From Ascidia mentula (Eukaryota; Chordata; Ascidiacea; Phlebobranchia; Ascidiidae): 64,000 nt of DNA. A program made the position numbers and the translations under genes. Location: the NCBI GenBank assembly GCA_947561715.1, contig OX387201.1, positions 17,436,001-17,500,000 on the forward strand, written 5' to 3'. Below the pieces are notes generated by a model, which saw only the letters and a program-made list of their open reading frames with translations, had not been told where the DNA came from and did no database searches. Shown here piece after piece: positions 36,501 through 48,568 of the stretch (the first letter of the stretch is position 1; each line of letters opens with the position of its first letter).

Positions 36501-39500
36501 AGGCTTCTGTTTTGTATACAGCCACGCCTATAGGACTGAAAAACCAAGGACATGTCGTGTCTGTATTGACAGGACAAGATTTAGCAATGTTTATCTCAAC
36601 AAAAACATGTAATGTGACACTGAAATGCTGTTTGTAGACATAACACTCCAGTTTGTGAAACGCTGCCTACAAGCTTGTAGCACCTTGTTAGCTGTCGAAA
36701 ATCTTGTGTTCAAACACAACTGAACAAGGTAACCAGACACCCCAGCTTTTGATTTTCGCTGTCAGATGTCTCCACACTTTCTGCCCCGACTTTTCACTGG
36801 AGAAGCAATAGGAGGGGCTCTGCAGGCTGACGTCAATAGATGTGGGTAATCTTACACTTGTTGTGCTGAGAATTCCCAGAAACTGGCTAAAGGTGAGAGT
36901 TAGATGTGGGAGGTGCTTCTCATATCAGCTGACATATTCTCACCAGTTTCGAGTGTTGTGAATTTTAGAAGGTGTATCATCAGCTAAATTATCCTAAATG
37001 ACTCATAAAACTTCATATTGTCATAACCAAATTTTACAACACTGAATTTAGTGGCCACTTGTGCATTGCAGCTACTTCTTTTCCTCAACTCTTGCAATTG
37101 ACCCTTATAACTACTGAACCTCTGTTCCATTTAACTCCAGCTTATATCAACTTCTGTATAACAGAATAAATAACATGTATTCGTGATCAGCCAATGCCTA
37201 CCAGAAAACAATAATATTTACATCGAACCAGTTTTCCACGAAACCACATGCAATGCGACAACGGTTTGTTATTGCACTGAGTCTGGCTGCCTACCAATGT
37301 GAATAACAATCATCAATTTTGCCAGCTGGAAGGAAACTAGCTGGCGGGAAAAGAGCTATTGACGAATGGATGACTGCCAACCAATAGACTCATACCAGTG
37401 CAAACAATACAGCACCTTTCTGTAGAAGTTTGTCTTTTTTTTAAGTTAACCGAGTTTTTAAACAGCTTGAACAGAAACTTTTCATATCTGTTTGCCGCAC
37501 ACAGTACGCAAAGTCAAAAAAACAGTAATTAAATAAATGGGAAAAAGGGACTTTAACCCAGCTTGGCTGTGATGCCACTGAACCTTGGGTGTAAATACAT
37601 AATTATCTACAGCCACAAATTACATAATTAGCAACCTTGATAGATGAACTTTCAACATATAAACTTCACATGATCTAATACAGCAGCTTAAGTCATGTTT
37701 TCAACAGAAATGGCCTGCCATGTGGAAATGGCTTTAATTACTTCGTCAGGTGTTTTTCAAAAGTAAAACATTGACAGAGTTGTGAAAGGTAATGAATTTT
37801 ATGTTGGATGAGAAAATCCATTGTTGGGTAATAAACATGGATGAATGCCTTATTTGTTTCCCGCAAGTTAAAGTGTAATAATGACCCTGATACATGTTTT
37901 ATGAGTCACGAGATGTTTTTGAACAATGTCAAATATTTTCATGGTATTTCAACAAACAGTGTGTGACAAACAGGTAAAGTACAAAAACAAAATCCCATGA
38001 GAAAATTGTGCCACAATCGAGTATCCACAGTTTAATAAATGTCCGTTAGTTAAGGTGATTTGCAAAACTACCAAATACATTTTTAATCCTTATTTTATTG
38101 CTACTTACTGCATGTGGGGAAGTCCTGTTCTCCTTTCGTTTCTTCTTCTTGATCTTGTTTGGTTTCGAGAGAGATGTCCGTGGCAAAGGTTTTGGCCGAA
38201 CGACCTCTTCTGGCGGTGCTACTTCAGACAAATCAAGCCGAGGAACTTCTGTGACATCACAAACCATTTCCTCTTCATCCATTGGCTCTGACAAATCAAG
38301 TTTGGGAATATACACAGTTTCAATTCTTGGAACCTGAGAGGGCTTTTGCATAAGTAGCACTGGTACTTCATCTTCTGCTGTTAGGCAACCAGAATCTGGC
38401 GTGGTTACTGTGGTGGCAGCTGATATGGCTACAGAATGAGGTTCACCATCATTATTCATGGTAATCTCTTGGTTTTGCATTAATAATCTGTTTTCGACTG
38501 TGGTTGGGGTGTCCATGTCGCTTGACGTCTGAATGTCAGTAAAGCGCTCTCCACTTGATGGAGCCTCAGAGGGGTAATCTTCCTCTGAATTTCTAAATTC
38601 CAAAAAAGAGGTTTTTGTTAGATTAGATATTTTTCTCCTATTACTTTTGTACATGCAATCAGGTACATATTGTTTTAATTTTAAGTTCTAGCTTAATACC
38701 TTTTCACTTAATATTTTTTTCAACAAATTTTTACAAAATGTGTTTAATGCTGCCGTTTGTTTAGGGCCTGAAGGTTGTGCAAAACACCTTGTGTATCGTG
38801 AAGGCTTTCTTCTCTTTGGACCCTTGTTTCTTCCTGCAGTAACCGATGGTAACATGTAGTCTATTATGATGTCATCATGGTCACGTTCATCAAGGGGTAA
38901 CAACATATCGTCACCTTCCATGCAGGAACTTGTAGAGGATGAGTCGGCAGTAAACAAACGCTTCTTGACAACATGATGAATGGTGTCCTCCACCAGTACA
39001 TGGTTTACTTGTTCTTCTTCATCCTCTTGTTCTTCCACTGTGACAATAATCAAATTAATATCTACCTGGAGTGAGTAATTTAAATCTTGAAAAGAAAAGC
39101 TTAGAAATATGTGACATGTTTATTTACGCACATCAGAAGAATTTGATTATATTTATGAGAATAATAACAATGTGGAATCTGAATAATGCAAAAAAGAATT
39201 CCAATTTAATGATGGCTACAACATATGTACAATATCACTTCATGCCAAACTGCATTGTTCCCAGCAACAGTTACTATCAGGTTACCAACCAGCTATGTGT
39301 ACTAAACACTTGAAACCATTTTACACATCTTTCTATATACACACAATTTGTACCAAACCATATTCAAAACAATTAATACATCAAACACAATTTTTACTAG
39401 AGATTTTACAAAGACATAAAAATCTGTTTTACCAAAATTACTTTCATCCTCTGAAAATTCTGCAGAGCTAAGGATTGCATTTTCTTGGTGGTTTTTCAGA

Positions 39501-42500
39501 GACTCATAACGATGAGGTATTGATGGTGGTTCGGTTGTTTCATAAATCACAGTGTCATCAGACTGGATATGCATGGGTACTGGGGGAGGGGGCAAAGGAC
39601 GTGCCTGCATCGGAATGGGTGGAGCAGGTCTTATTGGTTTCACAGCATCAGTTGAATCTGGTGAAGGCATAGCAAGGTATCCCTCGTCGTCGGTATTATC
39701 ACAGACTATGTCAGTAGTCAAAAGAAGCCTGGAATTGAAAACAATATCTTTATTAATGAAAAAATATTGAACTATACGGGATAGGTGAACCAAGCCAGGC
39801 TGATAGGCTGTAGATCGATACTGTAGTTGCTGAGTAAAACTTTTTAAGTCAATCTTTCATACAGCTCTTTTAAAGATGTTTTTATCATCTGCTAATAATA
39901 AAAACATCTTTAAAAGAGCTGTCTGAAAGATTGACTTAAAAGTTTTACTCAGCAACAATATCTTTGTTAAGTTTTATTCCAATACAATCAAGTTTTTTAT
40001 TTATTTTATTCGCGGCTTAGTAACCTGGAAAAAATATAAAAACAGTAATGCTTGTCTTTCAAAAAGCTCACCTTTCAAACGCTTTGTTTGCAGTTGCCTG
40101 TTCGGCAAGTCCTTCCAATCCAGGGGAAATCTTAAAAGAGTTGGGACCAAACACAACAGCAAGACCAGTAACGTTCATACGATTTAGGGTGTTTTGCATC
40201 ACAAGTATCAGAAAGGAAAGTAGGTATTGTAATGTGCTGCGATGAGATGCCGGCCACGTTTCCATACAAGATCTAAAAAAAAATTGACCTTAAATTGTCA
40301 TGCTCAAATCTATTTTTACAAAATCCATACGAGATCAATTGGTGTTACTGCATGAAAAATCCCAAGGCCTAACATCCAAGAACAAGGTCTACCATTATTA
40401 AATTTAAATACAATTTGTCAAACATAAAAAAATAACATAATAGTTGCTACCTTTACACAAGTATCATATTAGTAATAAATACATCATGTCTTACCTCACA
40501 CTGCTGGCAAAACTTTCATCTGAGACACAACGTGCTTCTTTACAAAGTTTAAGCACATCAGAATCTATTAGTGGAATGGGTAATTGCCGCAAAAACTGCT
40601 TCAGTACATTGGCAGCGGTGTGTCCATCCACCTCAGTTGCTATGGTGACAGAAAAATCCTCCGAACCGCTGTTGCTATGTTTTTCAAATGCCTCTCGAAG
40701 GCGGGAAGTGTTGAAGTTAGATGCAGATATTCTGAAAAAAGTATAAATATCACGATAAATTCATAAATGCAACATGATAATCAGACATCTGTTGGAAGGC
40801 AAAAAGGAGATTGTTACAACAAAAACCTTGCTTATCCGCATGTGCATAGAGATACGAGCAGTAAACAAAAGTCTGAAGTTTACCTTGATGGATTCCGGTC
40901 AAACATTTTAACACCTTTGCTCACAAGCTCAACTGTATGGATGTGTTCAATGCTTTGTCTACTTATAACCATACTACTATCTACGTATGTTGGCCATGAG
41001 AAACTCCTCTTTATACAGCATCACAATCTACCAGGCATGAATTGGCAGTATGAGAAGAGGTGCCAGTACCCATGGGAGTTAACAGTAATGCCCATCGGGC
41101 ACATAAATTTCTCATCACAGACCTATGGATTATTCATCTATCCCAAAGGTATTGTTTGCGACAGTAAATAGTCTGGATGCCGTCAATGCCTAGCCAGATT
41201 TATAGTTTGCTACGCACACAATTAATCCTTATTCTTTGAAGCTAAACTTGTACCTCCCAATACCCTGGTCAAGATTTACTCTGCACTATATTCAGAAGAT
41301 GGATTCGTAAACATATTCATTGTAAAGTTAGATTGACATGTGTCCATCAAAGTTTATATGTATAGTTTAGTTGAAATAATGTTTCTGAAAGCAATTCTTT
41401 AAACTCCAAACAAGGAGCTTAGCATTTATTTTTAATCTAGGCCATGTAAACTAAACAACGTCATACTTTGCATGCCAATATACTCACAAAAGTCGGCATT
41501 ATTAGTGCTACAATGACCCTTTTGATACAATTTTTAACTGGCTGACTATATATATATATATATACTAACAGAATAATGTATGTCTCAGTATCCTTCAGCT
41601 ATATATGGCCCTGTCCATATGGAAACAATACATGACGTATATAAAACTTTCTACAAACAAAATTAAAAAAAAACACATGTCTCAAACAAGGTTGAGTACT
41701 GCATGTTACCAAACAAGAATATTTCATAACCAATTAGATTTATACAAACAGTATAATTAAGTAAGTCATACCTAAATATACCCTCCAGATCAAGATGGTT
41801 GTCCTTTATAAACTGGCAGATGTCCTTTACCACATAAGGCACATTGTCCTCTTGTGAAGAGCAGAGCTCAGTTAACGGCACACCAAACACCTAAAATTAA
41901 TATTGGTAAATAATTGCAAGTTTTACAACTATACACATGCAAAATGAAATAAGAAAGTGTGAATCATGTCAAAAAGCCCTGAGGTCAGTCACAGTTTTAG
42001 TGATGAGTAAGTCAACAACACCAGACTATGGCATCAGCATTTATAACAGCTGAGTCCACCATATATGTATCAAAGTACATAGCCTTCAACATTGTACAGT
42101 TGACTTGCGTTTTTACAAAAAAGCCTACTTAGAATGTCTAAGCTTACAAAAATAATTACATGGCACACTATATACACTGAACATTGGTATACATTGACAA
42201 ACAACAAAAGTTACACATAATGTATGAACTCAAATTATGCCCAAACATTTCACATATTATCTCAAAATCATTAATTATGCAATTTGTATTGCAATAAAAC
42301 TCCTGTCATATTTTTTCAAGCCTAAACTCTATCCACTGTAGAACTGATCGGTAGTAGGCGAACTAAGCTTTTCACTTGTGACATCACAAAGGCAGCCAAA
42401 TTATTGGTAACGATATACGCGCGAGCATGTGCTAATTACAGAAACAATAACAAGTATCATACCTTTGATGCTGTCTTGTTTTTATCCGCCTGTAGTGCCA

Positions 42501-42591
42501 AGGACGCTTTTTTCGGCCCTAATTGTCCAGTTAGCATTTTTCTCACGCCACCTTCCAAAGAGGTGCGCATATTTCCAATCACGGCGTCCAT
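30562..42591 (-). CDS. FAM13: FAM13-family RhoGAP protein, about 956 aa
   Basis: Fifteen exons on the minus strand: 42463-42591, 41772-41890, 40495-40731, 40072-40272, 39433-39728, 38700-39037, 38109-about 38582, 36047-36165, 35711-35796, 35354-35498, 34244-34353, 33777-33930, 31549-31764, 31250-31355, 30562-30702. The RhoGAP domain (about 44-230) keeps the arginine finger (LEGIFR), LKQFLRQLPIPL and NRMNVTGLAVVFGPN, so it should be catalytically competent. The middle is acidic and Pro-rich (PPIPMQARPLPPPPVP). The C-terminus carries the FAM13 signature: MTRDQIGAEKVAMQKELLRYE, VYDRYR, KRKRLRRRLRDFENE and EYGEYRDLKAKIRLLEALI. Vertebrates have FAM13A/B/C; FAM13A acts in Rho and beta-catenin signalling. 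The exon 6/7 junction is uncertain by a few codons. Introns hold several inverted repeats. Confidence 0.93.
30855..31140. mobile_element. 286-bp non-autonomous element with 57-bp terminal inverted repeats
   Basis: Left end gagctgcagggtatataca and right end (reversed) gagttgcagacaggtgtac begin inverted repeats of about 57 bp, sharing CGACCTGTAAGG and ATCAGTGCAGCTG. The interior has no coding capacity. It lies in the last FAM13 intron, 153 nt from the final exon. Related pieces lie at 11958-12120 and 24663-24717. No clear target duplication was seen. Confidence 0.8.
32955..33455. repeat. diverged, inverted copy of the hAT-like element (arm A)
   Basis: About 500 bp that align, in opposite orientation, with most of the element at 34504-35222. 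Long matching blocks include CGTCACATAAACGGTGGCTT, TTTCATTGCTACTACTTTC, TTACGTTATCAAGAAAACAT and GGCGTTTGTTTAGC. Identity over shared blocks is roughly 85-90%. A segment of some 70 bp present in the other copy is absent here, and neither terminus is recognisable. It lies in the FAM13 intron between exons 33777-33930 and 31549-31764. Confidence 0.85.
34504..35222. mobile_element. 719-bp non-autonomous hAT-like element (arm B)
   Basis: Ends are a 16-bp inverted repeat, CATGGGCGTATCCAGG on the left and CATAGGCGTATCCAGG (reversed) on the right. It is flanked by an exact 8-bp direct duplication AGATTATG at 34496-34503 and 35223-35230. An 8-bp target duplication is characteristic of the hAT superfamily. 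There is no transposase reading frame, so it must depend on an autonomous relative. It lies in the FAM13 intron between exons 35354-35498 and 34244-34353. Confidence 0.85.
39826..39956. repeat. near-perfect hairpin, 60-bp stem and 11-12-nt loop
   Basis: Left arm 39826-39885 and right arm 39897-39956 are reverse complements apart from one extra T and one T/G difference. The stem begins GTTGCTGAGTAAAAC and ends near GATGTTTTTAT; the loop is catctgctaata. It lies in the FAM13 intron between exons 40072-40272 and 39433-39728, so the FAM13 pre-mRNA would contain it. It may be a very young foldback element or a hairpin small-RNA precursor. Confidence 0.9.
41549..41568. repeat. TA dinucleotide microsatellite
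   Basis: About ten TA units in a FAM13 intron. Simple-sequence tract. Confidence 0.8.
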
Positions 42592-45500
42592 TGTAACTAT
42601 GAGTTACTCGCGACATAAACAGAATCTTATGAGGTGCCGCCAAGTAACATTATCCAGAAACCTGAAAAAAGACAAGGATCAAATGTTTGGACCGGCATCG
42701 CGGGCGATAGTTTCCCGTTTGTTTTGCAAGTCTCCCTGTGGAACGAACAATAGATCGTAACCTAAGCAAATAGCGAGACGCCCTGTACTGCAGGGCTCGA
42801 AATGACACCAACGAAAGTAAAGGTGGTAATTTTGTCTCCTCGAACGCTTCCGTCAACTAGCAATTCCAACAGTATTACAGGTGCGTAGATATCTTTAAAT
42901 TGCACGCATGTTAAATCATTAACTTGGCCATCTCCGCAGAATTTATCATTGGATATGACAAAGGTAATCGTCAAACCATAGGCTACACTACGTTACAAAA
43001 ATAATTTTATACCATTTTTTCGAAGTATTGCTAGTCTGTCCGGTTATGGATAGTCTATTACCTAGAGTTTTGTCTGAAAAACCTTAAATCCACTTGTTGT
43101 TTTCATGAATGTAGGTACGAGTTGCGCATCATTTCTTGCCCTGCGTTTGTTAATTTTACGTCATCATCTTGCTACCGTAGTGCGTGTGGATTTATCGATT
43201 AGCGCAAAGTGCGAGTTGACGCACTCCCAGGATTCAGGGAATACGCAAGGGAGAGACAATTAGGTGACCGCTGTTATGACATTCTGAACTCTGTTTTTGA
43301 TTAAAAGCTTCGAATAGTATTGCTTACGCTGGAACGAATGGCGTACGTGACAACGTGTTTCGGGCACATGGTCATGTTATCGAAAAAAGGCTGACCGGCT
43401 GTAATTTTCTCTTTTGAAAGTTCTACGTCTGTGGTAGAAGTTTAGTTTGTTGCTCAAAGTACAAGTATTACGCGACAAGATTACGCGAATTATTCAGGAC
43501 AAGAATATTTACAATCGTTTAAAGTTAAACCACATTCTGCAGTACCTAAACATACTGTATTTAGGTCTGTATGGAAGAGGTCTAGCCGTATTGTTTTTCA
43601 AGCCAATATACAATCGTGGCGTATGTCATTGCTGCCCGCGTCCTGTTATTTCAAGTTGTCGTCTTAATGTAAAATGACGTTTTTGTGACGTCATTGTCAA
43701 TCTAGCTCACGGCTTGTTTGCGCAACAGGTTTAGGACAGAAAAAACAACACCGTGAAAACGTTATGTACGCAAACCGAAAACAACAAAATGTCAAACGAG
43801 TACAACGATGTTTTTGAAAGCAAGTGATGTGGCACGACTAACAGTTTTTGGCCTTTTTCCCAGGTAAATTTTGACGCAAGCGCTACATTACTGCATAATT
43901 AATGCTCTCCAGGGGCCAACGCTATATCCTTCATTGACCTGATGCTACATGTTTTTCTGCATCTCCGCCACCCATTACTATCTTGCCTTGCTAAGTACAC
44001 AACGTCGCTGTGTATCCGCACACAGCAAAAGATACGTATAACAGTTTAACTATCGCAAATCTGACTATACCACAAGCTTACTGCAGTACGGGGCCCTCGA
44101 GTTGACCTGTTTAAGGCAGACTGTGCGGCAACTTACCACAATTGATTGAATGTACCTATAAGCGGTGATGACAGCTGTACAAGAATCCAATTAAATGTTT
44201 CGGAAATACCTTTAATTGCTTTTTAATCGCGTGCCCGCGTCGATATATCAAGTTAAAATTACACTCAACTGTAAAAACATGCGCTGATTGTAACCGCAAT
44301 ATATTATATATTGCGAAGGTTTCCATGGAAAAATATGTGAGGTATTTATTACTCATTTGACATGCGGTTTACGGTGAGCAGTCGTGCGTGGAAATATTTG
44401 CACAAGACAGAAAGTACAGCAGGTTTGCTTGGCGCATTTACCAAGTAACATTTTCCGTAAACGGTCCAGCCAACTCAGTTTCTCGCTAATATGCTTGAAA
44501 AATAGAATTGTGTGGTTGGGATTTAAGGCTGTTGTGGCAACAATCACAATCACGTCAATAAAATGAGGCCTACTCTGTACAGTTCTTAGAAATCTGAGCC
44601 AAAAAGCAGTGATTTCGTGAAAACATTCTTGGCCAGGCCAACAAAACCGATTTCAGAGTTCCAGTCTTATGCTAGGATAGACATAGCATTAAAATCGATA
44701 GTTGTAGATCATTGCTGTACTTTATGTTTGGTAGTGTTGTCTTGGGCACACAAAAGCTGTTTAAAAGCCTAGTACTATTTAACATGTGCGCTTGTGCTTA
44801 TGATTAGGAAGTTATGTGCGGAATGAACGACCGACTCGATAAACGCTGAGGGCAGGACTTCCCAATCTAGAGGTCGCGGTCCTGCTGGAGGTCGCACGCA
44901 GTTTTTTTGGTCGAATAAAGTGGGTGTCTCTAAAATATCATTGTAGGCATTGTAGGCATTGAGTCTTTTGGCACTGTACGCATTGAGTCTATAGGCATAG
45001 GCATTATGGGCCTAGGCGTTGTAGACATTGAGTCGATGCCTATACTCAATGCCTACGATGCCTACAATGGGTTTTTCGAGGGACCGGAATAAAGTTAATA
45101 AACTTCACACAAATACAACATTTACCTGTGCCATTTTAACATACACCGCGAGACAAGTATGTTGGGTCATCAGAAGCTTTTTTTTGTTATGTTATTGAGA
45201 TTGTTGTTCAAATTATCTTAAAGTTAAATTGTCAGCACAGGAAATTTTGATTAATTGGAAAGGGTTATTGGCAAAAGAGTTTGGAAGGCCTGCTCTAAGG
45301 TTTCGAGCCAATTTATCTTCTGTTCTATTTATATTTTATTCATTTATGATGTAGACATTTGGGCAAAATTACTTGCTTTGTTGTTTAGTTACTGATTGAC
45401 TACCACGTCACCCAATATAAAGAACTAAATACTGTTTAGCTGTAAGGTGTAATAACCTGATTTATAAACTTTATAAAGCTGCATGTTCTTACTCTCAATG

Positions 45501-45834
45501 ATGGCAAAGATATAGGGATTACCACATTTGCTATTACATTGTCTAATATGTACTGGTACACATACAGTATATACATAACATAGATACACACGCTTAAACC
45601 TTTTTTGACCTGTAGCGTTCTGACAAAATACCTTATCTAGCCATGCACTTCCTGTTTCACAGCCATATTCACTGCCCGCACCTGTTTGTACACAATGAAA
45701 TATTTACAACTCTGTACTATTCATTCCCTGTCGTATGCAAACCGCAGTGTAATTATAAGCTGTTTAAGCACCACTGGTTTCTTTCTGAAATAACTGTTTT
45801 CTTTGACCCTTGCTGACAGAATTAGACAAAAACA
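42592..45834. other. divergent intergenic region between FAM13 and rhodanese gene
   Basis: About 3.2 kb between two genes transcribed away from each other, so it should hold both promoters. No coding exon is supported. It contains an exact TGACGTCA near 43690 and the repetitive hairpin at 44938-45070. Nothing else is recognisable. Confidence 0.45.
44938..45070. repeat. TAGGCATTG minisatellite folding as a hairpin
   Basis: Imperfect repeats of (G)TAGGCATTG(AGTC) on the plus strand between 44941 and about 45034 are followed by the reverse complement (ACTCAATGCCTACGATGCC) at 45043-45069. The outer arms ATTGTAGGCATTGTAGGCAT and ATGCCTACGATGCCTACAAT pair almost fully, so the unit is both a tandem repeat and a foldback. 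Confidence 0.75.
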
Positions 45835-47576
45835 ATGAAAGTAATTGCCTGCGTTCTTTTACTGATACAAGCGTCCATCGTGACGTCAGAAGATGCCTTT
45901 GTTCCCGAGTAAGTTCTTTGTTCCGTATATAATTGGTGTTGCATGTTAGTGAATAGACGCAACAGAACTACTATGGATTTTGATTGTTCATCCTTGCGAA
46001 ACAAAGTGTATCCCTACCCTACAGTCTCAAATATGGGAAATTGTTGGAATGTGATTTTGCAGGAAAACGTATTGGAACATATCTTTGGCCGATTTCCATA
46101 ATGTAGTGACGTCAGGCAACGCTCTGGTAGTCGATGTCAGAGAACCACATGAGGTTATGACGGCCCATGTGGACGCGAAAAGTTACGTCAATGTACCATT
46201 AAAGCAGCTAGGTATGACTTGTATGTTAAACATAAAAAAAATTACAAAATGTAAGTGGTCGGCCGTTGTATCCTTTGCTGCAATCATCGTAGCGTTAAAT
46301 GGGTTTTGTTTGACAAACTTTTGCAACAAAAAACAGATTGACGTTAATAGGACATTCTAGTTTATAATATACCTGATGCACATGCGATCGTTTATATTGC
46401 TGTAGTTCACTATTCCTGGTGTTAAAATCTGTTCCTTTGTGCTAGGTCACGCTTTGACCTTGAGCAAGGACGACTTTTCCGAGAAGTACAACCACGAGAA
46501 ACCAGGAAGCAACGACCCGCTGATATTTATCTGCAGATCCGGAAAACGCAGCGATGCAGCCATTAGGGTCGCTAGAGAGAACAACTATTTGAAGTGAGAC
46601 ATTTTGCTTTGCAATGCGATACAGTTCTGGCACAATCTAATCTCTAAAGTAGACAGAATCTAGCCCCAGATGTGGCACTGTCTTAAAAACCAGCGACAGC
46701 AATTAGCGAATAGCAAAAGTTTGAAACCAAGTGTTTCTGATTACCGTCAGTCGGTTTATTTTTAAAATACGAAAAATCGATTTCGCCTACAAAGGCATCA
46801 TCAGTTTCTGCATGTAAAATGCAATAAAGCACTCGAAGCTACCTGTACACAAATAGGCAAGTAAATTTTCAAAAAAACTATTCTTCCCTGAATTCATTAG
46901 CAGTTGCTGGTATAGTTTTACATGATGTTGTTGTGCGTTTTTGTGGATGAAGTACATCTTTTTCCATTGCTTTTAAATGTTGTCCAATGACGTCGTGCGT
47001 TCATGCTGCGGGTCGTCATTACTCTTTTACGTGCTTATGTTTTATTCACCATTTTAGTTTTAGTTTTTTTATTTGTTTTCCTATTTGTGTACAGGTAGCT
47101 TCGAGTGCTTTATTGCAGAAACTGATGATGCCTTTGTAGGCGAAATCGATTTTTCGTATTTCAAAAATAAACCGACAGACGGTAATCAGAAACACTTGGT
47201 TTCAAACATTAGTTCTGGCACATTGACGTAAATTTCTACGGTAAAGATTTGTATATTTGTTTTCTTCGAAATGTGTACTTTATGGCTAAATTTTTATTGA
47301 AATAAACATACCTTAGTGTGTTTTTGATGATTTAGGCAATGTTTCAAGTCAAAAACGTCACTTCGCTTTAAACCCAAAAAGGATTTCATTCCCACCAAAA
47401 TTTCGGGCTGGCTACGCCACTGTTTTCACATGTAGACTGGACTACGGAAAGCTAATATCTTCTTTAATTATTACAGCACTCGCCATTACAACAAGGGACA
47501 TATTGGTTGGTTTAAATCCTACCCAGACCTTGCCATCCGAACAAAAGTGGAAGAAACAAAGAAAGAAGAATTGTGA
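45835..47576 (+). CDS. rhodanese-domain protein with signal peptide and KEEL tail
   Basis: Four exons: 45835-45908, 46063-46211, 46446-46593, 47477-47576; 471 nt, 156 aa. The N-terminus MKVIACVLLLIQASIVTS is a classic signal peptide. A single rhodanese domain follows (about 27-148): VVDVREPHEV, then the active-site loop C104-RSGKRS with the sulphur-accepting cysteine intact, and the late block HYNKGHIGWFKSYP with a Gly-Gly-Trp-like turn. The protein ends KKEEL, whose last four residues KEEL match a known KDEL-type ER-retrieval variant. Single-domain rhodaneses transfer sulphane sulphur; most are cytosolic or mitochondrial, so a secretory-pathway version is uncommon. The start ATG is the first in an exon with a phase-2 donor that fits exon 2. 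Intron 3 carries a TIR element. Confidence 0.92.
46719..47207. mobile_element. TIR/foldback element with about 130-bp near-identical arms
   Basis: The left arm starts GTTTGAAACCAAGTGTTTC at 46719. The right arm, read in reverse from 47207, starts with the same bases and stays nearly identical through CGATTTCGCCTACAAAGGC, GCACTCGAAGCTACCTG and TACACAAATAGG. Differences are a few substitutions and a short insertion (TGTAAAATGC) in the left arm. The interior of about 200 bp has no reading frame. It lies in rhodanese intron 3. A 12-bp direct repeat AGTTCTGGCACA occurs at 46623 and 47211, possibly related to insertion. Confidence 0.88.
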
Positions 47577-48568
47577 AAACAGCGTTGCACTAATATTCAG
47601 TTAATGTCGTAACAATTGCTAAACCTAATTTACGGAATCCTTGTAAGACCTATGCAAGACTATTATATCAAGTGCCAAATATCTGATACTCTGTCATCAT
47701 GTGTTTCTGTGTGTTTCTAAAGACATGTCCACTACAATCGATACCGGGTTATTTGCATAAAACCCGTCATAAAGTTTTGTGCGGTGGTAGCATGTTACAT
47801 ATTTATAGTTTCGAAAACCGCTTTAGTTACATATCATAAATGGCAATTTAGTTTAGCGGGTGGCTTGTGGTATTATGCTGTTACCCTATATCATACTCGT
47901 TGCGTGCCAAACTCGCCACGGCCTCAACAATGACATGTTGCTTCGTTGATCTTTAAACACAATTCTACGTGATTAGTCTTTAAATATTCTCAATCATGAC
48001 ATGATTGCAATATTTCATTCTTTGCTATAATTTTAAACAGTTATCGTAATTTTGCTTGATTTCGAACTTTCCACGCCAATAAACACAACATGCAAAAGTC
48101 ACGTGTTTGTATACATAATAAAATTACAAAATGGGTAATTGTGCAGATTTAATATCCGTCAACAAATGCAACAACCGACATTATCAAGTCCCAAAACATC
48201 GTTTCTGGATTTAATAAATTGTCGCATTAATTGTAAAAGTGTAGAGCAATAATTGCAACGTGCGGGTTAAAGTATTTAGTCATGTCCAAGGGACCAAGGC
48301 TAGCAGGGTAATGACTATTGCGGCCACTTTACCAATCCTTTTCGAAAGGCGAAACGTCAGAAAATACATTCTTTTTTAAACAAAAGGTGTATATTTGTTG
48401 TTCTCCAACAGAAGAGCGTCAGATTTATAATTCATTATGATACCTGGTGGTCAAAGCCTATTTTCAGTTTTCAGATATTTTAGTAGCACTGAATTATTTT
48501 AAGCTAATCATTGTGAGGTAATAAAAAATCGTCCTTAAGTAAGGACATACACTTTAGTGGAAAATTTC
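47577..48568. other. convergent spacer, rhodanese 3' UTR
   Basis: AATAAA at 48078-48083 would give the rhodanese mRNA a 3' UTR of about 500 nt. No other feature is supported before the stop codon of the convergent coiled-coil gene. Confidence 0.5.
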
